Of a stretch of 64,000 bases of DNA, positions 11,641 through 25,463 are shown in pieces. Positions within the stretch are counted from its first letter, which is position 1; each line of letters opens with the position of its first letter. The notes beneath the pieces are model-generated. The model was not told where the DNA came from. It did no database searches and saw only the letters and a list, made by a program, of their open reading frames with translations. Origin of the DNA: Catonia carolina. Taxonomy: Eukaryota > Arthropoda > Insecta > Hemiptera > Achilidae. The position numbers and the translations under genes were made by a program. The stretch covers positions 61,596,172 to 61,660,171 of the forward strand of contig JAQMRL010000003.1 in the NCBI GenBank assembly GCA_035578175.1. Direction: 5' to 3'.

Positions 11641-14056
11641 TAAGCAATTTTGGATTTACCAATTTAAAAATATAATTTATTTAGATAGACCGTGTTTATA
11701 GAAGCCAGTCGTCTTATGACTATATTAAATTTCATGAAGTTTAAAAACTCAGTAGAGTGACACATACGTAATTATTCCACGTCGAAACTAACCTAGATTT
11801 TCTTTAGAATTAATTTTATTTAAGATTTGTTAATTTCACTTTAATTTAATGTTGTTTTGAATTTGAATTTAGGTGTTATTTGTAAGAAATTTTTATTAAG
11901 TTTCTTGACCTAAATACGTATTATATCTTCTCTTTAAATCCTTCACGAATTCGCAAATATCAAGCAAATTATAAACTAAATGGTTTTCTAAATGATTAAA
12001 GTTTTTAGATTGATTCTATTGATTTCTTAAATTTACTGCAGGTATAAAAAGATATTTTTGAGGATTTTTTGTGGTTAGTTTTTAGTAAAAGGTGGTATAC
12101 CCGATAATAAACAAACAAATGCATTTGTTTGTAATACAATTGCATTATTTTATTATTATTTTAATGCGATTTTTTTATAAAGAAGTGTGGGTCGTCCTTG
12201 CTGTGGGTTACTAGAACACGTGGGTCGAGTGAAACGGGGTTTGAGCTGTGTTTATCCGTGCCTTGTCTTTCTTTGATATTGCTAACTGTTATTATGTACC
12301 TAGACTTCTAGTTCTCTAATAGTAATAATAACAATATAAACTTCCTGAAACGATGCAGAGGCACGCGTCTTAAAAATTTATTAAATGTTTTAGCTTCTGA
12401 TTATTATTACTAGTATTATTATTGACCTGACTGAAATATATTTTAAAAACCTTCTACAACACTAACGCTATCTGTTATTATTGTTATTGTATTTATTTGG
12501 CTATGTAGAAAACTTGTACTGTACAACTTTCTAACACTTTTTTTTTAACTTTTCTCGAGTATCATTATTTAGAAGCGAAGTAACTGTAACTTATGACTCA
12601 TCATCGTCATTATAATAATCATCAGGTCATACTGTGTGACCTGTTTAAATAAACCGGACACATTTATAAGTACTGCATTACTATAAAATTATGCTTACAA
12701 TACTTTAACCGTAATTTCTTAGTTTAAGGACCTCAATTTTTTTTTGAACCTCATGTTTTACGGTCAACTTTAATTTGTTTACCAAATTATTAAAAAATAT
12801 TCTGTTTAAATAATTACACCCGTGATTTGCATGTTCGTTATTTCCTACATTACTGAAAATATATTTATATTACCACTGAGCTTCCATTAAAAAAATACTA
12901 TGACTTACGCCGACTGGACAATTAAGTTTTGACTAGGCGACGCTTGTGTGTGAGTGATTTTTAGGTTTTGAAACTAATTAATTTCCTTCCTGGGACCCTA
13001 ACTTGCTGTTTTTCTAATATATATTACTACTGTTTATTTCATTTATCTGTAATGTTTTGTTATATTCTTTGTCCCTCAAGAAAGTTCGATAATTGTTTTT
13101 TTACAAAAAGCGGTTGTTCTTTCACAGAGTTAATGTTGTTTAAACAGTTGTGAAGCAAGATCTATTATAAGGGCTTTTATATAAATACTGTGTATTGAAG
13201 CAGTTTCTTCGTAACGAGCAAACAGTGTTCAATTGATATCTGATTGTAAGTAGGAATTAATTATTTATTTGATTGTAGATGGGACCATATTTCTTGTTAG
13301 TTAAATTTGATTGTGTTGGATTTAGATTCATTTCATATTAAATTTAGTCTAGTTAAATTTATTTAACTAGTTTAGTGTAAATAATTGGTTATTTTAACAG
13401 TAAAAATTAATTTAAGTAATTAATTCGTAAGTTAATATTTGTTATAAACTTAGAAAAAGTTTCCTGATTTAGAATTAACCAGATTTTGAAGTAAATTACG
13501 TCAAAATACTTTTATTTCTTGAGTTTTGTAAGTTAGTTATGAATTCTAAGAACTTAACTTCAAAATTTGAAGGAGACCGACCTTTTGTAAACAAAATTAT
13601 GTTATTCTAGGTTTAGATAGTCCTTTTTAAATAAATATTTCCCATTTTCCATTGTTTTACAATATCGCTTACCTTCACACCGTAAACTTTTAAGTAATTT
13701 ATTACCTTAAACTAGTATCAAGCCTAAAGATTATAATATTTAGTGTGATTGAACACACTGTAATTACACTAAATTCAGTTCAGTGTACATGGGTAGATGA
13801 ATATTTCATGAATATTATTAACACTGATAAAGTATTGAAAATAATTTAAAAAAAATTAGTTCATCCGTTTTAAATACTTAAGTCCTTGTTACGATATTTT
13901 GGACATTTTCCTTCGGCCACTTCAGTTGAATGCATAACCACAGTAATAAGATGTTTCACTATTTTTCAAAATATAACACGTCATGTGCAAAGTATAACAG
14001 CATTAATTTTGAGAAGAAAATAAAGGTTAATTTATTTATCACAAAATTTTCTTTTA
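11641..14056. other. Long AT-rich stretch, nothing assigned
   Basis: About 2.4 kb without a supportable gene or repeat. The frame at 12968-13153 is hydrophobic but short and without context. Confidence 0.45.
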
Positions 14057-14068
14057 CTGTATGTTAAA
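14057..14068. repeat. Degenerate TSD of SINE A copy 3
   Basis: ctgtatgttaaa here and ctgtaagttaga at 14398-14409 flank the SINE with two mismatches, suggesting an older insertion than copy 1. Confidence 0.5.
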
Positions 14069-14397
14069 TTATATTTTTTTATCCCTAATGTGTGTACGTT
14101 GTAATCTGTTCAAATCAGAACAATAAGCAAACCCATGACTCAATGAGATGATGATAATGTGTATGATGCGTAAATGAGGTTTAGTCTTTTACAGAATCAG
14201 GTCGACTATTCCTGAGAGAGTATCGTTAATTGAACCCCACCATCAAAATACATCGGTAACCAATCTCTAGTATTCAAATCCGTATGAAAGTAGCTACCTT
14301 TACTAGGATTTTAACCAGGAACATTCGTCTCCGAAAATCAGCTGTTAAACAGCTGACTCACGGTGACGACTTTACCTCTAGACTAACCCGGTGGGTC
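14069..14397 (-). mobile_element. SINE A copy 3, full length
   Basis: Complete SINE A in minus orientation. The tail is atttttttatccc next to 14069. The B-box region is eroded (plus-strand aggattttaacc), and the head is marked by the ctgttaaacagctg near-palindrome and the A-box region near 14380. Point changes relative to copy 1 are consistent with greater age. Confidence 0.8.
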
Positions 14398-14409
14398 CTG
14401 TAAGTTAGA

Positions 14410-15290
14410 AACAATAAAGAACCAAAACTTCCCCGAACGCAGTTAATGCGTTCCCTGAGAAACCGTAAAGCGAAAAACCGCGGTAGACGAAACATGTTAG
14501 GCATAATAAAAAAAATCAAAGTGTTTCAGAACCAAGAAACCGTAGATATAAGTAAAACTTGCCTTTTTGGCAATGAAGTTATAGGCTAATGGAAACCAAG
14601 TATTAGAAACACTAGTTGGAATAAGAAAACTTTAGAAAGATGTATGATTTTGTAAAAACACGATATGTAGGCTTCACTTAATAAAATAAAACGCTCTAAA
14701 TAAATAACTTAAGGACATTAAATGTGATTGAGCAATTTTTTTCATAATTAATTGATGAAGTAAAATTAAGTAAAAACCTGACAACTTAGCTGGTAACTTT
14801 TTCCAGGATTATGATCAGCTGACGCCGACTCGTATTTTGCGCAACGGGAAATAATTTTAATTTTTTTCAAACCATCCACGGCCGCTAGTAATTCTTTTAC
14901 AGTTTCGTCCGTACTAATTTCATCGTTTACGTATAACGTTTTATTTTAATTTTTGTAACAACGCTACTAAAACGTTCATTATTTTAGCTTTGATCTTTTA
15001 TACAAATTAAACTTAAATACAAATTAAACTTACTCCAATTCTTTTACTTAGGTTATTCTGTAGAGGTATTTATTTGAGAACTCTACAGTACAAGGAATAT
15101 AGAATTATTTTAATTTTGTGAGTTGTGACGAAAATTAAAAAAACTTTAGTAAAAAATTATTGTGAAGGTAAAATAAATTTACTAGCACGGTAACCCGCAT
15201 AAACGGACATTGCAATCGGGAAGGTTCTATAAGTTATAAATGTATCAATTAATATGAAACGATTTAAAAACCGGGAGTATTATATAAGAT
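14410..15290. other. AT-rich stretch, nothing assigned
   Basis: No supported feature on either strand. Confidence 0.5.
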
Positions 15291-16316
15291 TCATAAAAAA
15301 ATCTGTTGTGAAACACTCACATGACTATTTCTTGTCAATGCTAATAATGAAAACCTAACATTAGTAATAAAACATGAGAAATAAACAAAACAACTAACCA
15401 ACCTCAAAAAAATATACCTAATTTTAATCATGAGTGAATGATGCAAAATGAAATCCATCTCAGTTTGGAAAATCACTCTTTCACGCTGAACTAGGCCCTG
15501 TAGAGAAATCCTTTAAATAAAAGTTGTAGATCTTTTAATTTCCTATAAATTTGATTATAATACATTTTTGTCGTAAATTAGATACTAAGGCCGTAATCTT
15601 AAAAATCCTTTTTTTGGTAATTTTCATGAAAAAAACACAGATAATCACTAATTACCGCTAAACTAAGCGCTGTACAAAAACATGTTTGAAATATAAGTTG
15701 TAGGATTTTTAAAATGACTACAACAAAAAAAATTGCAAATTAAAAATTGCAAAAATTCAAAATTGCAAAATTGTATTGTATTGCAAATTTTGCGCTAAAA
15801 TGCATATTAAGGCTACACTCTTAAAAAACCGTTTTTTCAAGAGAACAGCCTCTCCAAGAATTTCAGCAGATATGGAACCTACCATTTCTTGTAGATCATA
15901 AAAAATGTAGTAAATGAGGCGATTTTTAAAAAAATCGTAGGAACCACTTTTTAAAAAATTGCAAAAAGTTAAAAATTACATGAATAAACTACGACTTCCG
16001 GTTGACCGATTTTGATGAAAATGTTCGTGTCGGGTACTCTTTTAGTACCTAACTTAAGTTTCAAGTTTCGAGTTTGTACGATCTTCCGTTCTTGAGATAT
16101 TTTGTTCAAACACACTCACATACGCGCGCGTGCACACACACGCACGCACACATACACACACACATACGCAGACCAATCGCTAAAAACCTGTTTTGTGTTC
16201 AGAGGGTCTAAGAAGGTTAGACTGGGTAGGGACTGGGTAGATCCAGTGAAAACTCGATTTCGAAAAATCGACATGAAAACAAAACTTTCCTTCCTATATT
16301 TATAGGAACAAAGTAA
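15291..16316 (+). mobile_element. Repeat D copy 1 (about 1 kb)
   Basis: Shares, in order, the start block (TGTGAAACACTCAC), the block AATCATGAGTGAATGATGCA, the core block CTTCCGGTTGACCGATTTTG and the end block AAAGTAATAAA with copies at 16.86 and 61.19 kb. A CA-rich run (16107-16168) lies at the same internal place in all three copies and is longest here. No coding capacity was found; the frames at 16102-16388 come from the CA run. Confidence 0.8.
16107..16168. repeat. CA/CG-rich microsatellite inside repeat D
   Basis: Imperfect (CA)n with CG and AT interruptions. In the other D copies the matching position holds only a short CACACA run, so the repeat has expanded within this copy. Confidence 0.85.
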
Positions 16317-16860
16317 TAAATGCATAGCTTGGAGTTGCTGAGCTAATAGGAACAACTCTGTCAGTAATATTTTAATGTGAATTTTCAAATAAGATATACC
16401 ACTTTCTGTCTATTATTATATGGAGTGTGTGGGAGTTTTAAAGACCACAAATAAAAATGTTGCATCCTTTGCGGTTTCTTAACGTTATAACTGATAACAA
16501 GCATTCAGATCTGGAAGTCGCCGTAACCGACATGTTATTTACACAATTGATTATTATTACAGACAAAATGTTGTAGCTAATATTTACTTCTATTTTTAGT
16601 CTTAATATTACATAATATTGTGACGTTTATTCCGGGTTTTTAAGGATCTGGTTATTTACAAATAATGAAACGCCTTCTTATAAAATTAATAAGAAAGATT
16701 AATTACAAATTGATTACGTATATTATTGTTACAGTTATTACTACCAAATTTCAGTAAACTACTTAACCTTGTAATAGCCTTGAACAATTACAACATTTTC
16801 TTACACGTCTTAATCAAGACTTAAGACTTAAATGTTAAAACTAAATTTAACCAAAACAAA

Positions 16861-17782
16861 ATCTGGTGTGAAACACTCACGCGACTTTCCAATCCAAAAG
16901 TGAACAATATAACCTAACACATTAGTAACAAAACCTTAGAAATAAATAAAAACCTAACCTAAGAAACATAATCTAATTTTAATCATGAGTGAATGATGCA
17001 GAGTGAAAATCAATCTTAGTTTGGGTTAATAATACGGAAATCACTCTTTCACGCTAAACTAGCCTCTTTAGAGAAAAATGTTAAAAACTAAAGTTGTAGA
17101 GCTTTAAATTACCTATAAATTTTATAATATACACCTATGTTGCAAAATGCATACTAAGGCTGAAATATTAAAAAACCATTTTTTACAAATTTTTTATTAA
17201 AAAAAACAGAAAATCACTAATTACCGCTTAACTAAGCATTATTCAAAAAAATGTTTGAATTAAAGTTGTAGATTTTTAAATTCTCTACAACTTTTATTTT
17301 ATACATTTTTGCGCTAAATGCATATTAAAACCGCAATCTTAAAATAACAATTTTTTACGAGAAAACAGACTCCTCAAGAATTTTATCAGACATGGCACGT
17401 ACCCTATCTTATAATGAATAAAAAATTTAGTAAATGAGGCGATTTTTAAAAAAATCTTAGGAGCCGTTGTTGGTAAAATTGCAAAAAGTGAAAAATAACA
17501 CGAAAAAACTACTACTTCCGGTTGACCGATTTTGATGAAAATGTTTGTGACAGGTCCTCTAGTAGTACCTAAGTTGAGTTTCAAGTTTCAAGTTCGTACA
17601 ATGTTCCATCCTTGAGATATTTTGTTCACCCTATACACACACGAATCACTAAAAACATTTTTTTGTGGGCTCAGGGGGTCTGAAAACGTGTAGATCCGGT
17701 GAAAACTCGATTTAGAAAAATCACCTTAAAAAGAATACTTTCCTTCCTATGTATCCATATAGGCAATAGAAAGTAATAAATA
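16861..17782 (+). mobile_element. Repeat D copy 2
   Basis: Same order of blocks as D copy 1, starting atctggtgtgaaacactcac and ending aggcaatagaaagtaataaa. It lies in the same orientation about 545 bp downstream of copy 1. The short minus-strand frame inside it also appears in part in copy 3, but it is an AT-rich shadow of the repeat. Confidence 0.8.
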
Positions 17783-18189
17783 TGGCCATTTACAATCAAA
17801 CAATTATGAATGAATTCTACTCACAAACCAATAGTTATACTGTAACTCCTTTATATGCAAAGCTTTTTTTGAATACGCAAGTGTTACACAAAAAACTGGT
17901 TTTCAATAAATAACTCAATGCATTTAACACTAGTTTCACTACTGGCAACTGTTTTACAATTGACAGTCACATGACAATAGTCACACAACACTACTCACCC
18001 GACTGAAGAGCCGCTCTTTATAAGGACAAAGATTTTTTGAATAAATAAATACACAAAAGAATAAAAGAATTACCGCAAAATGCACAAAACAAATAATGAA
18101 TACATAATAGAAACAATAGATAATTAATATTAGCCTAATAATAAAAATCGTTTCTATCCTGTTTCATCCTCTACCTATAGTTTTTACGT
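17783..18189. other. Unassigned stretch
   Basis: Contains CCGCTCTTTATAAGG near 18010, which looks like a TATA-type core promoter motif, but no downstream gene is visible. Confidence 0.35.
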
Positions 18190-18400
18190 TTTGATCCTCT
18201 AGAGTCTTTACTGAGTAAAACGAGGAGTTAGGTGGTTTACCTTGCCTTCCTCACACAGTAAAAAATATGCTTATCACCATTCCAGTCCCTCTGAAAAGTA
18301 CCTACATTCCATTCTCAAATGACACCTTCATTCACCACAGGGTCTGGCTGTATAATAAATAATGCAATTCATTACTCTCCGAGGAGATGAATGTGACTAC
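18190..18400 (-). mobile_element. Retroposon B fragment (3' half)
   Basis: Holds the tcctctagagtctttact to gaggagat portion of B, with about 20 bp of the tail end and the whole 5' half missing. The open frame at 18362-18613 starts in this fragment and is not supported as a gene. Confidence 0.7.
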
Positions 18401-19439
18401 ACTAAGAACGAAAGATTTAGGCGGGTCGAGTTCTCGCCCGTGTATCCCTTTCACAACCTATGCACTCTTAGGTACTCATACATCCTATGTACTTTTATAC
18501 TTCCGTTACGCTCTTTTAGTTTTACAAGAAGTACACTGTTTTTACGTGTTAGAATAAATAAAAGTAGTTTATCCACTGTATTTTTTTCATTTTCTTTATT
18601 AGTCTATTTATAGTATTTATTTACTGCAGTTGGATAATATATTTTTATATTAATATACTATTAATATAAATTAAGTATAAATAGAATTGTATAAAAGGTA
18701 TCCTGATGAGATAATTATGATTTACATTAATATTAATGAAACATTGGGAAAATAAACACAACCAAACCGAGTAACTACTTAAGGATATAATAACCGAACT
18801 GAACTTTACGTCCAATTATTGATATAGACAAAACTTCTATGTCTGGGCGACTCGAAAATAATAAACAGCCTTCCGTGTTTTATTTCCAATCTGATGTACC
18901 GTCATGACAAACTTATTACATTACATCACACTATAACAATGTTTATACCAAAGTTTGTTTTTTCGTAATTTTGAATCCACGCAATTGAACTATTTATTGT
19001 GAAAATTTATATTATCTACATTAATCGTAGGATGCGAGGCAAAATTTCATTTACATTTTGTTTTAATTTTCGTAAGAAATATAAACTTTAAAGGTAATAA
19101 AATATACTTGCAGTATCCTGTACAATCAAGTACGATAAGCCAATTTCCAAACACGGAAATAGAACAGTTAAATTTTTTTCTTTTGCTAATTAAAATATTT
19201 TTTACGCATACGTCGCAGATATAGTAAACTATCACTTGATGTGTATTAGATATTATAGGTGGAGTACATTTTTTTATCGTAAAGGGTGATGTAAACTTTA
19301 AAATAAGGTATAAGTTTCAAGTCAACAAAAGCAGTAAGAGAGGAGAAATTGCTGGACTTGAGGGAGTGGCGAGGAGAGGAATTGGTAAAGTACACAAAAA
19401 ACTATCACCCACCTAAATTTATCGTGCTTATTATAGTGC
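18401..19439. other. AT-rich stretch, nothing assigned
   Basis: No supported feature. Confidence 0.5.
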
Positions 19440-19585
19440 CTTTTACATTTCTAGATCTTCTGTTCTTAAATTATTGAATCATATAATTGGCTGACCATGT
19501 GATATGAAGAAGAACTATTTTTTGTAGCCGTGTAACTAGCAGATCGAGTGCAAATAATTTAACACTCCACCTACCTGTTATGTGC
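19440..19585 (-). mobile_element. Retroposon B fragment (5' half)
   Basis: Matches the 5' half of B: cttctgttcttaaat, then tggctgaccatgtgat, then cacctacctgttatgtgcat. Confidence 0.7.
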
Positions 19586-19858
19586 ATAAAAAATATGGGC
19601 ATCTAAGAATACGAGTTCAATGTTATGTCTAACTTCATTGGACCGAAGAAATATTGTAAAAATTGTAATATTACTCAAGAGGTTTGAACAGGAAATTTTT
19701 CTTGCGTACCTGGACATTGTAAAAGTTTACAATATTAATTAAAACAATGAGCTTTCTTGAAATATTTCACGCACAATACTGTTACATCAGTAAATAACAT
19801 AATTCGTAAAATGAAGTGTTTTTGAATGCAAGTGGAGCAGAGGTTGGTAGTGTTTGTT

Positions 19859-20060
19859 GTTTAGGTCATCAGCTAAAATGCTGGTTTAAACGATTAGAGG
19901 CTTTACTAAGTAAAACGAGAAGTAAGGTGGTTTACCATTGCCTTCCTCACTGAGTCGAAAAGTAAGCTTATCAGAATGCCAGGCCCTCGAAATCACATCA
20001 CCTGCAAATGACACCACTTCATTTACCACAGGTTCTGGCTGTTTAATGAAATTTATTACT
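19859..20060 (-). mobile_element. Retroposon B fragment (3' half with tail)
   Basis: Starts at the tail with tgttgtttaggtcatcagc and continues to ggctgtttaatgaaatttattact. It lacks the 5' half and is therefore truncated in the way expected from incomplete reverse transcription. Confidence 0.75.
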
Positions 20061-21370
20061 TAGTAATGAATTTAAAACATAGAGTTGCTATTATAAACTA
20101 AAATAAAAATTAATATTTTGATCAATTAATTATTTGTCTGTCTGTATAGTGGTGACTTTCTTTTAAAAAATTAATCCAATATGTCTGTACAAAAGTTAGG
20201 AATCTTTTACATCATTATCCATTAATAAATTTACGGACGGTTACAATAAGTACACCAAACTATTATTAATAATATTTTAGTAGTAATAAATTAAGGAATC
20301 GCAATTGTTAATCATGTTAACGACTTAAAATGCTGAAATAAATTGACTCCGATAACACTGAATATAATAGAGAACAGTGACAATCCTGTAAAATGCGCTT
20401 TGTCATTACAACAGATTTTTAGTTTTTCTTTTAGTATATATATATTTTATTTTTTTCTACCCGCCCTGCAGGGTGATTGAGAAGTTCAAGTGTCGAGGCT
20501 TGGTTAGATATTATTTGCATAATATTACCGTTCGTCTCTTCTCACATATAGAGAAGAGCAAAGCGACTGAGTAAATGAAAGAGAAAATAAAAGAAAAATT
20601 GAAAAAAGATGGAGATATTAAAAGATGTATATAAGAAAAAGATAGAAAGGTGAAGTGAATCAAAGAACATGTTAAGTTGGTGCATACAATTATAATGGAG
20701 CAGTTGACGATCTCATAGTCTCTCTCACACACTATCAATCTCACTCTTTCTCTCTCTTTTTCTCTCTCTCCACCGCTCACCCCCACCAAACAATCACTCT
20801 CTTTCTCTAACACATCGAGGTTAACACCAAAACCATACCATCTGAATCTTTTAATTTAGTTTATATTTATTATTGATAAAATTATACATTTTATAATTAA
20901 TTTATATTTAAAAATTAATTGTAAATTATATAAAAAGTTTTTAAATATTTTTCTACCTCAATTTTTAACTGTTAAAAATCAACTTCAATAATCCTATATT
21001 ATTGTTAAAAGAAAAAATTGTTCAAGATATATATTATACATACAACATCAGATTTTTCCCAATAAAAATTTATTTAGAAAAAAAACAAGAAAAAATAATT
21101 TTATATCTTTGTAAGTTTTTCAAAATAAAATTTAAATAGCTTTATTGTATACATTTACTTACATAGATACTTGTTATACCTATAATAATTCATTTACTTT
21201 TTATTTTAAAAAACATTTTTTTTTTTAAATCAAGGAAAACTAGTTTTATACGAAATGCATTTAATACAATTACTTATCATTGTGACTTAATAAACGTATT
21301 AAGTAAAATAAATTTTTATGGTGTACTTTTTAAACTTACTTATATTTTTTGAAATATTTTTTCTTTTGTT
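20061..21370. other. AT-rich stretch with a CT-rich tract
   Basis: The tract at about 20720-20810 is (TC)n-rich. Frames on the minus strand there are products of that tract. Nothing else is assigned. Confidence 0.5.
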
Positions 21371-21751
21371 GTTTAGGTCAACAGCCGAAAGGCTGGTTTG
21401 AACCTCTAGAGGTTTTACTAAGTAAAAATGAGGAGTGAGATGGTTTACTATTTCCTTCCTCACTGAGTTGAAAGAGTATGCTTGTCAGCGTGCCAAGCCC
21501 TCCGAAAAATCATCCATTTCCCATCTGCGAATGATACCTTCACTTCATTCACCACAGGGTCTGGCTGTATAGTAAAAGTCATTACTATCAAAGTAGATAA
21601 CTCTGACTAGTGTCTTTTACACCTCTACCTCTTCTGTTCTTAAATAGTTGTTATGTAATGGCTGACTAAGAAACAAAACTATTTTTTGTAGCCCTGGAAC
21701 CAACAGATTGAGTGCAATAATTTAACACTTCAACTACCCGTTATTGGCATT
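21371..21751 (-). mobile_element. Retroposon B copy, near full length
   Basis: Complete from gtttaggtcaacagccg to cccgttattggca. The flanks tattttttctt and tatttttcctt form a one-mismatch TSD. Confidence 0.8.
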
Positions 21752-22789
21752 ATTTTTCCTTCAATATGATTAATTAAATAGGTTTACCCAAATAAAAGTA
21801 TCGTGACATTATCTAAGGGGAAAGTGTATGTTCCAGAACTCTCTAGCAGGACTAAGTTTTTAGAAGTGTAAGGGGGGCGTCTACCCTTATTTTACACCAA
21901 AATAATTTATTTTTGACAAACAATATTTTGGTTCCAAATTAATCACCATTGTTTTCTTAAAAAAGTGATATAATTTGTTTTGTCATCGGTAGTTGCTAAG
22001 TAACATTATAAAAATTAATATAAATTGGTGTCATAGCGGTAAATAAAAACATAATTTTTTTCTATCTTTTTTTGCAATTATATTTTTGCGTGTAGTTTAA
22101 AGGCTAGAATGAACGTAATTTTTGATCTAAAGAAGCTGGAGCTGTAATTTTTTTTAATTGATTACATTTTCACATTCTGTGATCTGATAGAGCCTTTTTT
22201 ACTGTAATCTTAATGTATAATTTTTAAAATTAGCTCAATTAGGCTACATTAAAATGAAGTAAATTTTTGCTAATTAAAAAAATTATTTTGTTCCTTACAA
22301 ATGAAATCTTAAAGAAAGCTTCTTACAGATCACAGAGCAGAATAACTTCACATAACTTTAACTAAATTTTTAAAATTATAATGTACGTTCTAAGATTGCG
22401 CTAAAATCCGCCATTTTGGTTTATTGTAGGAATGCGGGTAAATATTTTTTAAACTTAGAATACTTTTTCAAATGCTATTACACATACTATTTTATTAAGC
22501 TAAAACGTTTATTGCCGATTAAGTTGATAAATCGGGTTATTTCCAAGAAATTGTTTGAAATAAAGGCTTACTGTTGTGATTGCTACCTAAGAAGGGTTGG
22601 TTCGATAATTACCTTTGTTACTTTTTTATGGTGCTATAATGTACCCTTTATTCATTTCTAATGTGTTTATTTTTTACAAGCAGAGAAATTCAGATCCCAA
22701 CAGAAAGACTTTTTATGTTTACTATTATATAGGAAAACTTTGTTAATCTAGTAATTTCTATAAATTAGGTATATAAAGGCATCGTGGCT
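21752..22789. other. AT-rich stretch, nothing assigned
   Basis: The frame at 22416-22661 has no recognisable domain. Confidence 0.45.
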
Positions 22790-23215
22790 GTCTTGTAGTC
22801 AGTCAGTCTTGAGTTGTCATCAGCGAGTGAATTGTGGCAGATTAATTGTAATTTATCGTCTTAGGATAATCCGAGATATTTAACTTTGTCGTTGTATGGA
22901 ATTTTTGTGTTGTTGAAATATGTGTGGAGAAAAATGTTGATGACGAAGGGTGAATGTACAATGTGAGTTTTTTGTTTCGTTAGTCTTTAAACGTCATCTC
23001 TTCTCCCTGTCTTTTATAATGGTTAGATGGTGTTGTAGTCTTGCAAGTTCTCTAGTAGGGTCTTCATGTGCTGCCATAGTGGTTGTTTCATCAAAGCAAA
23101 CGTGGTGATTGTTGTATTTTGCGTTTCTGGTATGTCTGACGAAAATAAAATGTACAATATGGGTAATAACACGCAGTCTTGAGGACTTCCGGCTTGAATT
23201 CAATTCAATGATGAC
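22790..23215 (-). pseudogene. Jockey-like LINE reverse transcriptase relic
   Basis: Minus-strand translation over shifting frames gives PILYILFSSDIPETQNTTI, then a damaged FADD motif (a frameshift follows FA), then TTTMAAHEDPTR, and further down VKYLG. This order is that of the catalytic palm and thumb of Jockey-clade reverse transcriptases. Several frameshifts and stops make it a dead fragment of about 0.4 kb. No tail or TSD was recognised. Confidence 0.65.
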
Positions 23216-24178
23216 TTTTAACGAAGTCTTTTTTCTTCAATTAGTATTTCTGACGAATCGTTGCAGTACTTGACGTTAACTCTCAAGTAAATTACTTTTG
23301 CAGAATATAAAATCAAATTTATGCCAAATTAATTAAAAATTTAATGTACTTTTTACAAAATGAAACAAAAGACAACATAAACAAACAACTTACGAAAGTA
23401 AATCATTAGACAAAATATTGTGCTTAATGTTATTTGTAAGTTGCATAAATTACTAACAATAGTAATAAACTAAAGCAGTATAAATAACATAACTTCATTA
23501 TAATACCTACATTATAGTAAATGCATGGCCGATTCATTAAAAACTGCATTGATATTCCCTTGCATTGTTCAATGTGAGGTTAAAATCCCTCAAGCTTTAT
23601 TGCGACATTACAAAATTACAAAATAAATTCTACGTACCATATTCAAGTAATGATTCTAATGGGATTTCTTTAAAGGAACTTTAATAACAAGATAAACAAT
23701 TTCATCTTACTGCGTTACAGCTAATGACGGCTGTCACTAACAATTAATAACACACTCTGCCAATACAACAAAGTTTAAGAAAGCTTTCTGTGTAAACTTT
23801 ATTAACTGAAATCCATCTTCTAAAATTGTTCATGCATTAACGTTTCACAGAAAAAAATCGAAAGTTTTTATTCGTCTCAATTTGATCTTTTACACAAAAT
23901 TATTATTAGAATACCAAAAAATCCGTTTAATACGATTGTAAAGAAATGTTAACGTATTAAACAGGAAAGCGTATTTCCGTCTAATACGCTAACAATCAGA
24001 ATAAGCTCATCTAAAGAGAAGTAAACTTTACATACCAGCCATTTTAATTGTATGAATAGGGAGCTTCTAAATAACGTGTTATGCTTTATTAAAAACTTCC
24101 CTCGGTAATCAAAAAATCTAGTATCTAGTAGCGAATTAATAACATTCACTAGTAAAAACACCGAGTCGTTTATTCTTG
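23216..24178. other. AT-rich stretch, nothing assigned
   Basis: The frame at 23949-24188 is a short chance frame that ends beside a B copy. Confidence 0.5.
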
Positions 24179-24567
24179 TCCAGGTCATCAGTCGGAAGGC
24201 TGGTTTAAACCTCTAGATGCTTTACTAAGTAAAATAAGGAGTAAGGTGATTTACCATGTCTTTCTCACTGAGTGGAAGAGTATGCTTATCAACATGTTAG
24301 GGCCTCCGAAAAGCACCTACATTCCACCCTGCAAATGACACCTTCACTTCATTCTCCACAGGGTCTGGCTGTATAATGAAATTCATTACTCTCAGAGGAG
24401 ATAACTCTGACAAGTATCTTTTACACTTCTACTTTTTCTGTTCTTAAATGCTTGTCATATAATTGCCTGACCATGTGGTAAGAAAAAAAACAACCTATTT
24501 TTTTGTGGCCCTGGAACTAGTAGGGCGAATGCCAATAATTTAACACTCCTCCTGCCTGTTATGAGCA
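24179..24567 (-). mobile_element. Retroposon B copy, near full length
   Basis: From tccaggtcatcagtcgg to cctgttatgagca. Flanks share ttattct, a weak TSD. Confidence 0.8.
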
Positions 24568-25450
24568 AATTATTCTATTTACTCCTTTAAATAGAAAAAA
24601 ATAATGACATTTTGATGCCGAAACAGGCTGGGTGGCCAATACCGTGAAGAGAAAAAGAAAAATTTTAATTACTACCTTATCTACCAAATATATAATGTAT
24701 CTAAGCCTAAGATGGACAGAAATATAAAAGTACTTGCCAATTTTAATGCTAATGTAATAAAAACTTATTATGATACTGTATATAAATTAATAACAAATTA
24801 TTGACTAAGAGATCAAGTTTTAAAAAGAAATTATTCAGGCTAAATATTCACATTATTACAGTAATTTTTAATTTACCCAACTCGTTTAGAGACCAAAAAA
24901 CCAAAATGTATACACGCACAAATCGCACTGAAGAAAAATAAACTGATTTGTCCAACTACTACACCGGTGTAAGAGTTGATTAGCCTTGATGACAGTGACT
25001 CTTTCTATTTAGGGGTTTGGACGTAGGATATCTGTTTTTTTTTTGTTGAGAGAAATGTATTGACTTTATTAAACCGAATCAGATCGTAATAAGCGGGAAT
25101 CGGCGCGTATTTAAAGGTATATCTGCATAGTTTTCTCATAATTACTTTAAGGACTTCATGGAAACCGCGTATTAAACGGGAAATCGTATTAAACGTGAGC
25201 TTATTAAACGGATTTTACTGTATTTCTTTTTAAATTCAAACGAGTCTTGCCTTTTCAAAATTCTTTTTGTTCACTCAAATCGAAAATGGCTTATTAATCT
25301 GGTCTAAGTATACTGTAACATAAAAGGCTAAAGAATGATAACCCGGCTATTTTGTTATTGTGTTTTAACAACATTAGCTTTTGTGTTGGTTGCTTTTCAT
25401 AATTTTTTTCACAAACTTTCCGTATTTAACATATTTGTTTGTATTTATTA
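24568..25450. other. AT-rich stretch, nothing assigned
   Basis: No supported feature. The hydrophobic frame at 25335-25532 extends into SINE C. Confidence 0.5.
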
Positions 25451-25463
25451 CATTTATTTATTA

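Noticed and set aside
16102..16388. Overlapping frames on both strands as genes
   Set aside because: They translate a CA/CG microsatellite and flanking repeat D sequence.
20511..20813. 100-codon minus-strand frame as a gene
   Set aside because: It arises from a CT-rich simple tract and hydrophobic AT-rich codons; there is no domain or conserved context.
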